Assembly (NCBI RefSeq): GCF_036898095.1
Contig: NC_090731.1
Span: forward strand, 142,649,383-142,713,382
Direction of reading: 5' to 3'
DNA: 64,000 nt
Source: Palaemon carinicauda
Lineage: Eukaryota; Arthropoda; Malacostraca; Decapoda; Palaemonidae
In this document: positions 13,169-27,236 of the stretch, one piece after another
Position numbering within the stretch: position 1 is the first letter of the stretch
Layout of the letters: each line of letters opens with the position of its first letter
Translations under genes and position numbers: made by a program
Notes under the pieces: model-generated
Database searches by the model: none
Seen by the model: only the letters and a program-made list of their open reading frames with translations
What the model was told of the DNA's origin: nothing

Positions 13169-13312
13169 GGCACCCTAGCAGTACCAGCCGAACTTGGTTG
13201 AGTCCCTCGTCAGGCTGGGAAGAGCACAGAGAGGAAAGGTCCCCTTTTTTTAATTTGTTTGATGTCGGCTACCCCCCAAAATTGGGGTAAGTGCCTTGGT
13301 ATATATATATAA
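13169..13312 (+). repeat. solo 3' tail of the 15.7-kb LINE family
   Basis: This 140-bp block starts GGCACCCTAGCAGTACCAGC, includes AACTTGGTTGAGTCC and GATGTCGGCTACCCCC, and ends in (TA)n. It matches 16439-16588 nearly base for base, and there it follows the LINE reading frame directly. It therefore looks like a severely 5'-truncated LINE insertion, or a short element that shares the LINE 3' end. No coding sequence. Confidence 0.7.
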
Positions 13313-15654
13313 CATTCCTTTTTAAGAGAGATTTTCCATATCGTAAATCTTGTTTTCTTGTACTGTAACTTCATCAAAGTCCATTGATGAAAATTGGAAT
13401 ACAATTACAGTATTGAGAGAATATCTCTTTGTTATCTCTCAAGAATTGTTTGGTTTGTAGTATATTACTCAAACAGCTATGCCTTTTCCTTTTCCATTAA
13501 TTCAGTTATTTGCTTGGCTGTTGTTGCAAATCCCTGAATGAAAGGTCTATAGTAGCCTGCCATTCCTAGAAATCTTCATAAACTCCCTTACATATAAATT
13601 GATCAATGAGAGTTTATTTCTTTAAACATTTAATAAATAATAGAAACAATGATTAACTATTTAAGGGGAAATGGTTGCATAGTGATCTGATCATGTAAAT
13701 ATCCTTTAGGTTCTCCAAAAGCCACGAATTCATTTACTATTTTGTTTACTTTTGTGGATAATTTTATACACCAGTGTCAACGTGGTTTGCAATTTAGACA
13801 ATGATTTTTGTACACAATGCAGTAATACTGCATACTGATTATCGTGAAATCCTCTACCAAATGCTAAGCCTAGATTTCAAGAATAGTCTCCAACCCTTTG
13901 TAACTTGCATGAAATATTATTCATTGTTAATGGAATGAGTCAACATTTTTAAGTTAATTGCAAGTATTTTCCCCATAGAAATATGTGCCATGCTTTTTTG
14001 GCAGTTATAGGGTAATTATCATTTCCATAGTCTCATCAGTTATATTGAATTAAATAAAAGATCCTTCATTACTATAGATTGCATGTATAGCGCAGTCACA
14101 TTGTGCTTAGACTCTAAAGAGATCATTCACTAGCATATTTTTTTTTTTTATTGGTACTATACTTGTGTTGCAGTATTCAGGTACAGTATTTGTTTTACAG
14201 TTCAAATTTTTAAATAAATAATCTGTTCAATGAAGTATGATTAACAATTCAAGAATTTTACTTTTTTCTCACTGCTCTCATCTACAGTAAAATATTTCTA
14301 TAGTACAATGATACTAACCAGGAATTGTATCACAGTTTGATACAGATATTAGAATATCTTGAAATTTAAGTGTCTTACTCTATTATACAACAAAATACAT
14401 CTTATCATAACTAATTTGAATTTAGCTATGACACTGTAATGAGACGTATGCTTAAAATAAATTACCTAGGGAATTTTGCTCGATATAGATGCTGTGTCTT
14501 ATAAATGTCCATTGAAGTGTGTTATCGGAATAAGTACTATGTATTTAAAATTTAAATTCTTTAGATTTTTTTTTTTTTTACATTAACACTGTAATGTATG
14601 CGGTAGCCACTTAAAACAAAAATACTAATGGCATAGACTTTGGTATACTCTAGATATTTTCATTATCACATACACTATGCAGACTTATTAAAAGCCAAGT
14701 AACTAATTATTGCACAGAATAGTAGTAGGTATAATGGTGAAGGGTGACGGATACAGCATTAATCTGTCAAGCAAAAGAATCTTTTTCTTAATTTGGGATT
14801 TAAAATAAACAGTAATCCACTGAAAAAGTTCACACATGTATTTTTATAGGGGAAAAAAAACTTAACAGGGCAATATGAATTTTTTTAAGAACTTTTACAA
14901 ACAGCATTACTTTATCCTATCATTAAAGAAATAGATAATTTTTTGTTGGTATGAAATCTTGATGAGAATTATATTGTTAACTATGATAGTATTCCCAATT
15001 AACAGGTAAAATGTAATTTTAAAATTATCTAGAAATAGAAGAGAAGTTTTTCTTTATCAAATACTGAACTGAGTGGTCAGCATTCTCACTGCCAAAAGTC
15101 AGTCAGTCTGTTATTCATGAAAAGGACTTCTTCCTTAGATGATGCATGTTTGATGATCATGATACTGCTGCTTCCAGTCTTACTGCTCCTTCGCTTGACT
15201 TTCATTATGAGCTTTGCCTAATGAGTAATGAGAAAGCTATATAAAATAATAAAATTGCAAGGCTTTGTTGAATATACTGCGTGTTTTCCAAGTTGTAATT
15301 GTAATGGCCAATTAATGTTCTTAACCAGGTGATTGTTAAAAGAATTGCCCTTGTGAAAACTCAGGCATATTCTCAGAATAGCATTGCAGAAATCCTCTTA
15401 TGTTCTAAGTCTTTATTAAGCTTCAACATAAGGGACGGTCAAGCAGATCTGATGAAAGTTAGTGTTTGAAATACATCTGTGACATAACTTAGTGTGGTGG
15501 GGGCAAAATCAAGGAATGCTGTTGAAAAAATTTATAATTCTTCAAATTATGCTGATAAAGTGAATAAATAACTGAATAAATACAATGACAGTATACTAAT
15601 GTGTTAGAAGGGGAATTAGGCTGATGATTTTAATATAGAATATTAGGTACTGTA

Positions 15655-16588
15655 TAATGTGGGCAAGAGTAAAGTTATGAGATGTACGAGAAGGGAAGGT
15701 GGAGCGAGGTTGAATGTCATGTTAAATGGAGAGTTACTTGAGGAGGTGGGTAAGTTTAAGTACTTGGGGTCTATTGTTGCAGCAAATGGTGAAGTGGAAG
15801 CAGATGTACGTCAGAGAGTGAATGAAGGATGCAGTTATGGGGGCAGTGAAGGGAGTGGTAAAGAATAGAGGGTTGGGCATGTATGTAAAGAGAGTTCTGT
15901 ATGAGAAAGTGATTGTACCAACTGTGATGTATGGATCGGAGTTGTTGGGGAATGAAAGTGACAGAGATACAGAAATTGAATGTGTTTGAGATGAAGTGTC
16001 TAAGGAGTATGGCTGGTGTATCTCGAGTAGATAGGGTTAGGAACAAAGTAGTGAGGATGAGAATGGGTGTAAGAAATGAGTTAGCAGCTAGAGTGGATAT
16101 GAATGTGTTCAGGTGGTTTGGCCATGTTGAGAGAATGGAAAATGACTGTCTGCTAAAGAAGGTGATGAATGCAAGAGTTGAGGGGAGAAGTACAAGAGGA
16201 AGGCCAAGGTTTTGGTGGATGGATGGAGTGAAGAAAGCTCTGGGTGATAGGAGGATAGATGTAAGAGAGGCAAGAGAGCGTGCTAGAAATAGGAATGAAT
16301 GCCGAGTGACTGTGACGCAGTTCCGGTAGGCCCTGCTGCTTCCTCCGGTCGCCTTGGATGACCGCAGAGGTAGCAGCAGTAGGGTATTCAGCGTTATGAA
16401 GCTTCATCTGTGGTGGATAACGGGGGAGGGTGGGCTGTGGCACCCTAGCAGTAGCAGCCGAACTTGGTTGAGTCCTTTATCAGGCTGGGAGGAACGTAGA
16501 GAGGAAAGGTCCCCTTTTTTTTCATTTGTTTTGATGTCGGCTACCCCCATAATTGGGGTAAGTATCTTGGTATATGTATGTATGTATA
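15655..16588 (+). pseudogene. 5'-truncated, frame-shifted non-LTR retrotransposon (C-terminal RT region and 3' UTR)
   Basis: Translated pieces are typical of the C-terminal half of a LINE reverse transcriptase: KSKVMRCTR and FKYLGSIVAANGEVEADV (15659-15868), then in another frame VKNRGLGMYVKRVLYEKV, then LNVFEMKCLRSMAGVSRVDR, FGHVERMENDCLLKKVMNAR and TRGRPRFWWMDG (15931-16329). At least two frameshifts separate them, and the palm catalytic motifs and endonuclease are absent, so the copy is dead. The 3' UTR (16330-16588) ends in a TATG short tandem repeat, as many RTE-like LINEs do. The clade is not certain. Confidence 0.8.
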
Positions 16589-19500
16589 AATTATCGATTA
16601 GGGCTACATCACAGACTCATGTTCGTTTAGTGGACTGTGAATTCCAGGTGCTTAGGAAGACCAAGAGGAACAAAGGATAAATTATTCACAGATAATTATT
16701 ATTAGGTAGCCATGTCTTTACAAAAATATTTAGCTTTACCTATATGTGTAAGAAAAATGTTGCTCTTACATTCATTAGCTTGAAGATCCAATGTTCAATA
16801 CTGTGCCAATTTTTCTTAACCGGGAAGTTTTTTTTTCCAAAAACCATGAAATTACCATGGGGTACTTCCTTGCATTTTCTGCTGTTTTTAAGCTTTGGGT
16901 ACAGGAACTAACAGGTTGCACTTCAGTTACTGACTTTATTCACAAAAATCAAAGAACCATACAATAATACAGCTCTAATTTTTCAATCTTCTTCAAATGT
17001 TTTTTTTAATTATTGTTTTGAAAATTCTTCTGAAGCTTCAGAAATCCAGACGGCAAATCTGCTGACTGACTATGATTAAAAGGGAATCATATCTCATACC
17101 AAGTACAATGCAGGTACATTTACAGTTACGGTATTCAAATTAAGAGTTGGATGAGTTTCATCGCATGATCATGCAGCCTGTGTTGTTAACAAATACCAGA
17201 AAATGTTGAAAATGTGCAAACATACTTGCCCCTTGATATTCTTAGATCCCTATATCCTTATACAACTCAAAGAAACGATGTGCATCTAAATCTGAGAGAA
17301 AATACATAAAATCAACAGTATTCATTGGTATATAACATCATATGTATATGGGTAGAGGAAAACATTTACATTTATATAATACCAAATACAGAAAAGTGCC
17401 TAGATAGGAGAGGTAAATAATTTGAAAATTTCTTTTGTAATGTGCTTAGTACTGTACTCATAACTAATTATGCTTATGACAGTCCAATTGTTTCTCATAA
17501 GTCCTGTGAAAAATAATGTTTTTTTTGATGGAAAAATATTGGCCATATTCAGATGTATTACTGTATAAGAACACCAAACAAAAATCATGCTGCGGTGGGT
17601 GCTACTTTTAACATTTTCGTTATCAAAGGTGCAGTTAAAGAAGTAAAGAAAGAGAATATATCAAACTCCAATATGACAATTTGTATTATAAGAACAGTCC
17701 TGGGCTGAGAAACATAGGCCAGGGATAAATATATAGCAACAGGAATAGAAGGGAAGTGTGTAAATTTCCACGAGACCTTAAAGGCAGCAAGGAATGTTCA
17801 TGGGTATAGGAGGGTAGAAAGAAGGAATTAAAGTGCTCTAAGTGGTGTGATGAAAACATTTGAAGAGGAAAAATAGACTATTTTAGGTACAATAGATCTA
17901 CAGAAGAGGTCATGTGGGTATTCATTTCATTTGAAATGTTATTACTTTTAATGATATTAGGCGAGGTAACATCTTTTAAAGTGAAATACAGTCAGGCTAG
18001 TACCATAGTGAGTCTACCTCCAAAAAGGTACATTAATCATAAAGAACTTTTAACAATCACTGAGCTCATTATTTGATTAGAAAATTGAGCCTACCTTAAC
18101 ATAAAGAACTAAATTATTCTAATAGTACACTGTGTCATGGTAACTACTATGGCTGATGATAACACTAAAACTCGTAAACAAAATACTGATCAAATTAGTA
18201 AGCTTACTCAATTTATTTTTTAATTATGCCCTTCTCATACCCTAGCTTTAGCTAATTTTAGAATGTCTATGTATTAATATTTATCATCTTCCATGTTCAC
18301 ACACTGAGGGCACCAAATGGATAAAAACAAAGGAAACTTCAAGCACACAAAACTTGTAAGGATCAACAGTGTTCAAACAAATTTGTTTGTCTTACATTGT
18401 GGGTCTACATCACCAGGCACTGCACCATAAGCAAACATCGTTATCATGCCTAATGGGTGGCAGACATGAGAGACAATGATGCCAGAATGTTAAAACAAAA
18501 GACATGGATCTGACAACAAACAATGCTACCAGACCTAGCTTAGCGCTACGGTCTCTTTACCTGTTCACCTGCCAAAGACAGGAGGGCAAAGTGGAAAACC
18601 TTTGTCTACTCATAGGTATTCAACTTGGTAGAACTTTGTGTTCAGAAGTAAGGTTGTTTCTAGTCCACTGCAGTCTTATAGCATTGCCTTGGTGAGCAGC
18701 AAGATTAAAATTGAAGTAAAAAATAATGGTATTGAAACATAATTGTTATATTTTAGAACTGTAATTTGAACCTATGTAAGGATTTAATATGAACAGCAAG
18801 ATGACTACAAATTAGACTTTAAATGAAAGTATACGACAATGGATCCCAATACTGTAGTTTTTTGCAATAATTTTAGAGGTGGTACAACCAATTATAAACA
18901 TGCAGAATGGATTATAGGAGGGGCAACACCTTAAAATTAATAGCCAAATGTCATACAGTAAGTAAACATGTAATTCTGGAATTGCGTGCCTGCCAGTTTC
19001 TTCATTCCTAGCCCTACCTAGATCATGGCCTAAACAATGAACACTTGAATGCAAAAGTGAAGTTTGCCCCGTCATGTTCTCGCTTCTGACTTTATCTATG
19101 CTCACTATCACTGCGGCTTTCAATCCTCATGTTCTGGTAAGTTGTTTAACTCAGGCACAGCCAAGTCACTTGGACCCTTCCAATTTCTCAGTAAATGAGG
19201 GGACATACCAGAGTAACGTAGAAATCAAAATACAAAAGCAACCAGAAATGACAACATACGTACATTTTTAAAAATAAATAACTTGAATCACAAGGAAATT
19301 TAGAGATGTTTATAGCAGCAAGACTCGATTAAATCTGATTCTTTGCCGATGTCTATTTGCGGAGTTAGCCATGGGATAATATTTAAGGTTTATTCCTCCA
19401 AGGGATTAGCAGGAATAGCAGCCCCATTCCTACATCCCCGGTGGAGTTAATTGGAAGCTTGGAGGAATTATACTTTGGGTATTATTCCTTCAAGGATGGC

Positions 19501-19593
19501 AATGTGGTCTCTCAAAAGGTGGAGGTGGGGAGAAAATGTTGGTGGGGGAGACAAAACTAAGATTCATAAAAATATACTGTATACATACAGTGT

Positions 19594-19811
<218 letters not shown>

Positions 19812-20695
19812 ACATAAAATGTGTGTATGTATATATATTTATTTATATAACATAAAATGTGTGTATGTATATGTCTTGTTTGTTAAAATATGTTTATTGC
19901 TATGCTATGTACATATATTTTTAGTAAACTGGAAGAAGCATCAGCCTTCATGTTTAGAACAAACTTTATTTGGACATTCAATATTGAGCTTTAGCTAAAT
20001 AAGAAATTAACTTAGTGTTTGATGTTGCGGTGGAATAACACGTAAATTCGTCTTTTTTGCCGTTCTAATTCATTGTTCTTGATAGCTGCTTTATCTATTT
20101 TCCGAAGGTAATGCCTATAGACTTCATGAAGTGTAAGATAAGTGTAAAAAATTTTATTCTGAATTAGAATTCAAAATCATTCAAGTTGTAATATATTTTT
20201 ACTTTACAAGTAGTCTTGTGCCTTGTGCACTCCAAAATTTGTGTTTTTGTTTTATAATTTTCAGTCAATTACCCTTAATGCTGTCCTTTTGATGTACAGT
20301 ACAGTATACCTACTTTCCTGGTAAATTTACACCAGTTAAAGAATGGAGCCCAAAATGTTTCATAGCATCATTGCCTATTATTTTGTAGAGCTTGAAAACA
20401 GAAGCCTTGGGTAGGGGATGCAAAGTTAGCTCTGTTTTGCAATGCAGCATTGCATACTGATATATAATAATCTTGTGATTTTGCTTGGCAGTTGATCTAA
20501 AAGATGCTGAATGTACGCATACTTTTTGTGTATTGCTATGTGGTGAAGGTGCAGTAAAGTGTTATATTTTAGTGCCTGCCATTTAATTATAGTATTTGTA
20601 ATAGTCATAATTTTGTAAACCAGTATGTTAATTGTCTTTTTTTCTTGATGTTTTTCTTTTAGATTTAATCAGTTATTTTTCCACTTGCTTTCCAG

Positions 20696-20983
20696 GTGTG
20701 CCTTGGCCTAAAGAACGTCCCAGAGATCTCCAGCTGCAATTATCTAATATTGCTGTCACACCTACAAGTGACGGGCCGAAGTCAATTATTTCAGTTTCCA
20801 GCTCCCATACGCCAATTCACACACCTACAACAGAATCAAAGATATCTCCAGAGAAACGTATGACTCCAGAAAAGAGGAAAAGTCGGGGTAGCAGTACAGA
20901 GGAGAATGAAGAAAAGAGGAGGAGTTGTGAAGTGGAATCACATGAGTGGACACCGCCAAGACAATCCATCAATATAGGAGCAG
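20696..20983 (+). CDS. host gene exon (phase 1 to phase 1)
   Basis: Acceptor CTTTCCAG at 20688-20695 and donor G|GTAGGA at 20983/20984 enclose 288 nt that are open in one frame. The translation begins (G/S)VPWPKERPRDLQLQLSN, continues with SP/TP-rich sequence (TPIHTPTTESKISPEKRMTP) and a basic/acidic patch (KRKSRGSSTEENEEKRRS), and ends SINIGAG. It is disordered and resembles the phospho-rich first exon. The entry phase matches exits at 2509, 4371 and 11232. The exit phase joins exon 27237 cleanly. The ATG at 20632 lies in the intron and is not a likely start. Confidence 0.85.
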
Positions 20984-22591
20984 GTAGGATTTGTTTTGTT
21001 TGCTTCTCTTAATTCACACCATGTACAGAAGTGGGGATTAGATAATGCTGTACATCAATTCCAGGTTCCAGGATGCAGATCATTGTACAGTATTACAATA
21101 TTGGGGTATGTCCTTAAGCTGTAATCAATGGAACATTGCTGCCTTCTGAAATCACTCTCATATCAACATTTTCTGTAAAGTGGTGTAATCAACATTTCAA
21201 TAAGAGCTTGTCATATTTCTACTGTAGACAGCTTAAAATTTCAAAAGAACTTTTAAAAATGTTCCGCTGAAAATCTGTTTATGTACTTATGGGCTTTAAA
21301 ATTTTATGCTATTAAAATGTTTGCATCACAAAAAAAAAAAAAAAAAAAAAAAAATTAAAAATTTTCACAAACTCTAAAGTACTTTCACTCTCTAAAAGTG
21401 TTTCTGAGAACTTTGGGTAAAAGAGAAGATCTTCATGCCTTTAACAGTTATAAGAGGTCTTCTAGATCAAGTGCAGCCAAAAGTCCTCTCAGCCTTTATT
21501 GTATATATTGTAAATTTTGCTTCATTAATCTTGAGGTTCTTATGTGAATGGAATTGCTTTGTGGGGTCTTTATTTAATTTGTTGTTTTGAAAAGAACTAT
21601 ATATAAGTGTTCTAGACATAGGAATTAGCTTTGTATGACTGTTCATGAACCAATAAAAAGTGTAGTAACATTTTAAAAAATAGTACTAACAATTAGTTTC
21701 TAATTTTTGGGATTAAAGAGCAGCAGTAAGTGCTTGCCTAGTGTATTAATTGTTTGGAGTTTTATTTAGAAGTACAGTATATACTGTAGTGTATATAATT
21801 TAATTTATCCAAATTATATGGCTGTAAACTTCACAATAAATCCTAATATTATAGTATACAGAAGAGTAGTTGACATTCCATTAATGTAGGAATGCCATAT
21901 CATACAAAAAGGAATAGTTTAAAAGGGATTTTAGCAAAGTACTGTATATGCATTTGTTTTTATTGCTTATGTGATATGGTTTGCCAGATATGGCTTATAA
22001 CTTTGTGCAGTAGATAAATAGCTGCACTGCTCTCTATTTACCTTTATTATTCTATCCCTACATACATTACTTTTTTAGTCAGAGAAAGGTTCTCTATTGT
22101 AATTACAAGAGAGGTTTTCAATGAAACATTTCATGATATAACACTATCTTAAAGAGTTTGAAGAATGGAAGTTATTCAACGTGATTGTTAGTGTTAATGC
22201 GCCTTGTTCAAAATTACCTGATGAAGTGGAATTAACAGCTGACAACCATTCAATTCATCCATCCATACATACATATGTACACTGCAGTCTAGAAATTATA
22301 ATCATGAAGTTGATAGGGTTCCTAATTTTAAAGTGTACAGTATTTTAGTCATGTGACATATGTTCTGATTTTATGTATTCCATTGTACAGTATGTCTTTG
22401 TGGGCTTTTCTAGATATGTATGCTATATGTTTAACAGAAATTTTGATGTAACATACCTTAATATTGATATTGTGTTTCTGTACATGTATCGTCAGTAGAA
22501 ATCTATTTTGACGTTCAGTCTGTGTAAGCTGTGGATATCAAATTGATTTTGGTAGATATCTTAACTTTAGTCTTCTTCCTGTTGGTGTTAG
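20984..22591 (+). other. intronic sequence
   Basis: AT-rich. It contains a 25-base poly(A) run at 21330-21354. Nothing else was recognised. Confidence 0.6.
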
Positions 22592-22646
22592 GTGTAAGCC
22601 TAGTGTCCCTGGAGCGACCGAAAAGGGACCAGCCCCGAACTCTCAG
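22592..22646 (+). CDS. candidate 55-nt alternative exon (frame-breaking or alternative C-terminus)
   Basis: After a pyrimidine-rich acceptor (CTTCCTGTTGGTGTTAG), 55 nt continue the frame of exon 20696-20983 as (G)VSLVSLERPKRDQPRTL, then reach a donor CTCAG|GTAGGC. If the donor is not used, the frame stops at once (AGG TAG). Because 55 is not a multiple of 3, joining it to exon 27237 shifts that exon out of frame and stops early. It may be an alternative terminal exon, a poison exon, or an exon needing an unseen partner. The low-complexity basic peptide and good splice sites are the only support. Confidence 0.35.
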
Positions 22647-24305
22647 GTAGGCATCATGTTTGTGTAAATGACATGGTTTGATATAGGCAAAACCAGCTTG
22701 CTTTGCCGAACTATAGTGAAGAAAGATGTTTGAAACAATACTTTTTTCTTGTGTTTATAGAATTTCATTTTCATACCTGTTTTCAAAATTGTAAGTACTG
22801 TATGTACTCTTACTATATTCAGTGCGTATTCTTTTCACCAGAGGGATTTTAATTCTCTCCAGATACATTAGATAGCCTACTCCTTGAGTTGATACCAAAT
22901 CTGGTTTTGATATTCTTAAGGCAGTACAGGTATGCTGCAAATATTTCTAGTAATTTTTACACTGATATTTTCCATAACAGCTCTCATGTAAAGGGTTTTC
23001 CATTACTGACAATTTCTAAACTTTCCATACCATATATTGATTTTGTTACTATGGATTTTTTTTTCAACTTTCTAAGCAGAATTAAATCCCTTAATTTAAA
23101 CCTGAAATATTGGCATTTGCAGCCTTTCAATATTTCATTAGTGCATATTATACTTCAAGAATTTTAGAAGAAAGAATGCTTGTTTCAGACAAATATTTTC
23201 TCTTTAGAATTGTTGCAAACAAAAAAAAAAAAGTGTATAATTTTCTAGTTTTAATTGTATTTTGAAAACAAAAAGCTCGCTGTTTTTGCCTTTTTCTTCT
23301 GCCTCTGTAGTGTTGGAAGGTCCTGAGTGTACTTCATCAATCCTATGTTATCAATATTGTATTCAGCACTGTAGTTGAAAATGGGATAAATAGTATTGAG
23401 TGACGTCTTCAATTCATGTTGCTGCGAAGTACGTTTGCACTCTCTATGGGCATTTTAGAACAAAGAAGAAACTTGAACCTTTACCTATCTTTTAGTGAAG
23501 TTTTGCTAGTTTGTTTGTTGTACGTATTGTCACCTAATATCTGTAGTGTTTGCTAAGCTGTCATAACAATTTATTAGTTATTGATTTGTAGTTATCTCTC
23601 AACTAACAAATGTTGCACTATCTTTTATTGTATGTCTGCATGATTATTTGCACAAAATGGAAAATGATGGTATTTCTTACTCCACCCCCCATTGCATTCT
23701 GAGCCACATTAATGCATTGGGCAGAAAGCATTTGTTATAGTATTCTGAAATACTCTTTTTTTCTTTTGGTAAATCTCGATGGTGTAATGGAAGTAATCCT
23801 TTTTCAAAGGCACTTAAATTTACTTATTGAATAGGTACTGCAATAGAAGTAGGAATGGTTCTTGCAGTTTTATAGATATAAGCATGTACATGCTAGGGTG
23901 GACATTGCAAATAAATAATAGACAAAGTAAAAACTTGGACAAAGTTTTATATCATGAGTACTGTACAAAATACCTGCAAATGAAAGTAAATGAAAATATA
24001 AAGTGAAGAAAAGTGTTTGTAAAGGAGTGACAAATCTCTTGTTTTGGGCAGCGTATAAATATAGTTAAATATTTTTTTTTGCATGTATTATTCCATGATA
24101 GAGTTTCCTCTTCTGGTACCAAATACTTTGTAAAGTATACGGCAATAAAATTCACATTGTTACTATTCACCACTAAACTTTACCCAAGGGAGTTAAAAGA
24201 TGGCGAGAACAAGAGTTTAATACAGAACAATAATTTATCACAAGGAAGTCTGCCAAAACCCAAGAAGTAAATTATCAGTTACCTTCTTCCAATGCTGCAA
24301 CTTAG

Positions 24306-24650
24306 AATTATTATTATCACTAGCTAAACTAAACAGGGAAACCAGTCCAGTCTACCACAGAAAGGAAATTGAGATGTAAGGAACACGCTATGTATTTGAA
24401 ATAAGAAATAAAAGTATGTCAGGACCAATAACACCATTAAATAGATAAATCATATATAAACTATGAAAAGACTTATGCCAACCTACTCAACAGAAAAACA
24501 TTTGCAATCAATTTGAACTTCTGAAGTTCCACTAATTCTACTACCAGATTAGGAACATCATGCCAAAATCAGGTAACATTGGAATAAAATTTCCAGATTA
24601 CTGTTTAAGTTTGAGCCTTGAGAAGGCAAGACTGATACAGACAGCTTCAG
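24306..24650 (+). repeat. decapod-type interspersed repeat, copy 2 (diverged, longer)
   Basis: It starts with TTATTATTATCACTAGCTAA, and contains AAACAGGGAAA, CAGAAAGGAAATTGAG and, further on, TTGAACTTCTGAAGTTCCAC and ACCAGATTAGGAACATCATG. It aligns over its first part with 6553-6770 and extends further 3'. It is an old, indel-rich copy without coding capacity. Confidence 0.55.
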
Positions 24651-24965
24651 AGACGAACGCGGGCAACGTAGGGTGAGAGGATATGTAACGGCTCGTCACT
24701 TATCCTTCCTCTAGTGGATTAGACTGGGTAAAGTCTATTGGGGGTGCAGATATCTATGGTTATCTTCGGATACGTCCCTGATTATACACGATATCTTCGG
24801 ATAGTCGTTCCCGGGGGTTAGAACTTGTGATACCTGACAGTAATTCTCTTGTAATATCACTTGCAGAAATATTATACAGTAGGAAGCTGTCGAAGGGAAC
24901 TTCTATCAGGAGGACATGGCTATCTCGCCCAAAAATAGATTTTTCCTACGTCAAAATCCGTTATT
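24650..24965 (-). repeat. remnant of a DIRS-type terminal repeat, reversed relative to the DIRS at 50.8 kb
   Basis: GGGAACTTCTATCAGG..GGACATGGCTATCTCGCCC.AAAAATAG (24894-24943) matches the reverse complement of 50870-50908 (GGCTCAAGCCATGGCG..CCTGATGGAAGGTTCC). The blocks further left (GATATCTTCGGATAGTCG, GGGGTTAGAACTTGTGATAC) match the reverse complement of 50960-51040 in the same order. It is therefore a diverged terminal piece of a related element, without internal genes. Confidence 0.6.
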
Positions 24966-27236
24966 TAGGGTAAATGTCATTTGCCTGCAACAGTCTTATT
25001 ACATCTTCATGGAAGTATTTGTTAGTTTAAATTAAGAAACAGAAACTCTATTGTAACTTCTCTTTGTTAGTTGCTACATACTGAAAAGGAAGTGCTATCT
25101 GATATTTTATCCAAGTATTTTAAGTACAGTATTACTCAACCCTATAACCTCAAAGGTTTTATTTATTACCATTAATATTATTCCAAGTATTCAGTTGTAC
25201 GTGAAGGGTTAACTTTCTAGAATACTGTATACAGTATACTTTTTCAGACCCCGCTTATAGTAGGCTTCAGAACTCGAAGGTATAGGTTCAAGTTAACATA
25301 ATTCTTGGGATTATTTTTAATGGCTTTCTACCCATAATGTTCAATTTCAATTTGTAATGGTGTACAGTGTTCTCTTAATTGATGAAGAGGTTTAGCTACC
25401 AAAATTCTACTGAGATGGCACGGGTGTTAAGCAATGGGGCAGATGACATCTGACTTCACCGTCACTTATGGTTTGAGAGGTTATTGTGCAATGTGTATCT
25501 TCTTTAAAGCAGTACGAGATATTTTATAGATATTATGGGCATAAATTTATGCCTAGGACCATTAGAAATGATGCATCAATATTTGCTTTTAATATTAGTC
25601 TAGATGAATCCACATAATATTTTGCAATACAGTATATGTATCATTATTCATAACAATGCCATTAATGCACAGGATCTCACTTGCTATGAAGAAGATATAA
25701 TAAAATTGCACTACAGTTTGCACCATTTTTTAGTAGCACAGCACAGTATTCGTATGTTTTTACACCGTATTGTATATGCTAATTTTATGTGAGTAATACT
25801 ATTGTGGATGTACTGTTGTTATTATTGAAACGTGTAAAAATTTTTGTTAGCTTCATAATTTTGTCGTCCGACTCGGAATCTCATTTTATTTTTGGTCAAA
25901 ATTAACAAAGTACTGTACATTGAAGTTAAATTATGTGCTCTGTAAACATGTGTTTACTTAAGAGTTTGAGAAACTCCTAACAGAACTATCACCATCTTCC
26001 CTATGACCTTAACTGTTTTACTTCGAAGTTCATTCTTTTACTTTACTAGTTACAGTAATTTTCAACTGCTGACACTAGATTTTAAAAGGGAAGTGATCAC
26101 AAGAAATTTTGTGTTCATGGAGAAAAAAAATTCAAAATTATTATCATATACATTTTTATTTGAGAATTGTCTTAAGTTACAGTATTTGTTCTTTATTTAA
26201 ACATAACATAGTGCATAACAAATGTGTGTAAGTTTGAGTACAGTAACGCAAATATAAAATTGCATTTTCTAGTACGTCATAAATTTAGAATTTACTGGAT
26301 TCAAAGATTTTCATATCAATTTTACACCCTGCACAATTGCTTAAAAATTTCAGTAAATATCGTTGATAGTATTAAATTAGTTTTTTGATTGCCTGATGAT
26401 ATTGATGTAATTTTTCTTCAATTTAAAGTATATTGGATTAAATGGGAAATTAAATGTACCTGTAATACATTAAACAAAAGACAGACAACTTCATTGAACT
26501 GTAATATTTTACAGTATTGTAAGGTCTGCTTTATTATAGTCAAACCAAGCCATTTTATTATTCACACTGCAGTGACTATCAGCTACTTTCTACTGGATAA
26601 CCTTCATTAGTTTTGTCACTGGAATGTGAAAAGGTTTAATATTGATTGTGTAAGTTGAGAGCATGTATTGCACTTTTGGGTCATTATAGAATAGTAGCAG
26701 CTTTCAAAACCAGCTATTTGTTCCGATTTACCTTTATGTAAAAAGGTTATGCATATTGAAAATGTTAATTAGATCATAAAACTGCTAAATGAGCTCCTTA
26801 TCCTTCCCATATTCAAGCTAAATTGGAGATATTTTTAGAGCTGTTTCTATATAATGTTATAGAGGGAAATCAAACATGTTTACACTGTTTTATTTAATGA
26901 TATGCAGAAGCAAAAAAACGAGTCATCTTTGCAATATTGCTCTAGTTTCAGTGCTACATAAAGTTCATGTTTATTGACAAAATTGCAAGCATCAAATGAA
27001 CTATAATAAATTAATCAGTTGAACATGATTTCTTTTATGTGTACTTTCATAACTAGAACATTACTGTAACAATATCATCTGCATATGATTTTCTGAGGAT
27101 TGCTCTATTCATAATCTCTTAAAGAAATATTTGATTAAATTACACAAAAGAAATTTCCTTAGTTCTTATTCCAAGGAAATAAGAAATATTTAAATAGTCC
27201 ATTTTGTAGCTGACAGAATTACTTATTACTTAACAG

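Larger units (their letters stand above)
22647..27236 (+). other. intronic sequence with two repeat remnants
   Basis: AT-rich. It carries the decapod-type repeat at 24306-24650 and the DIRS terminal-repeat remnant at 24650-24965. No other supported feature. Confidence 0.6.
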
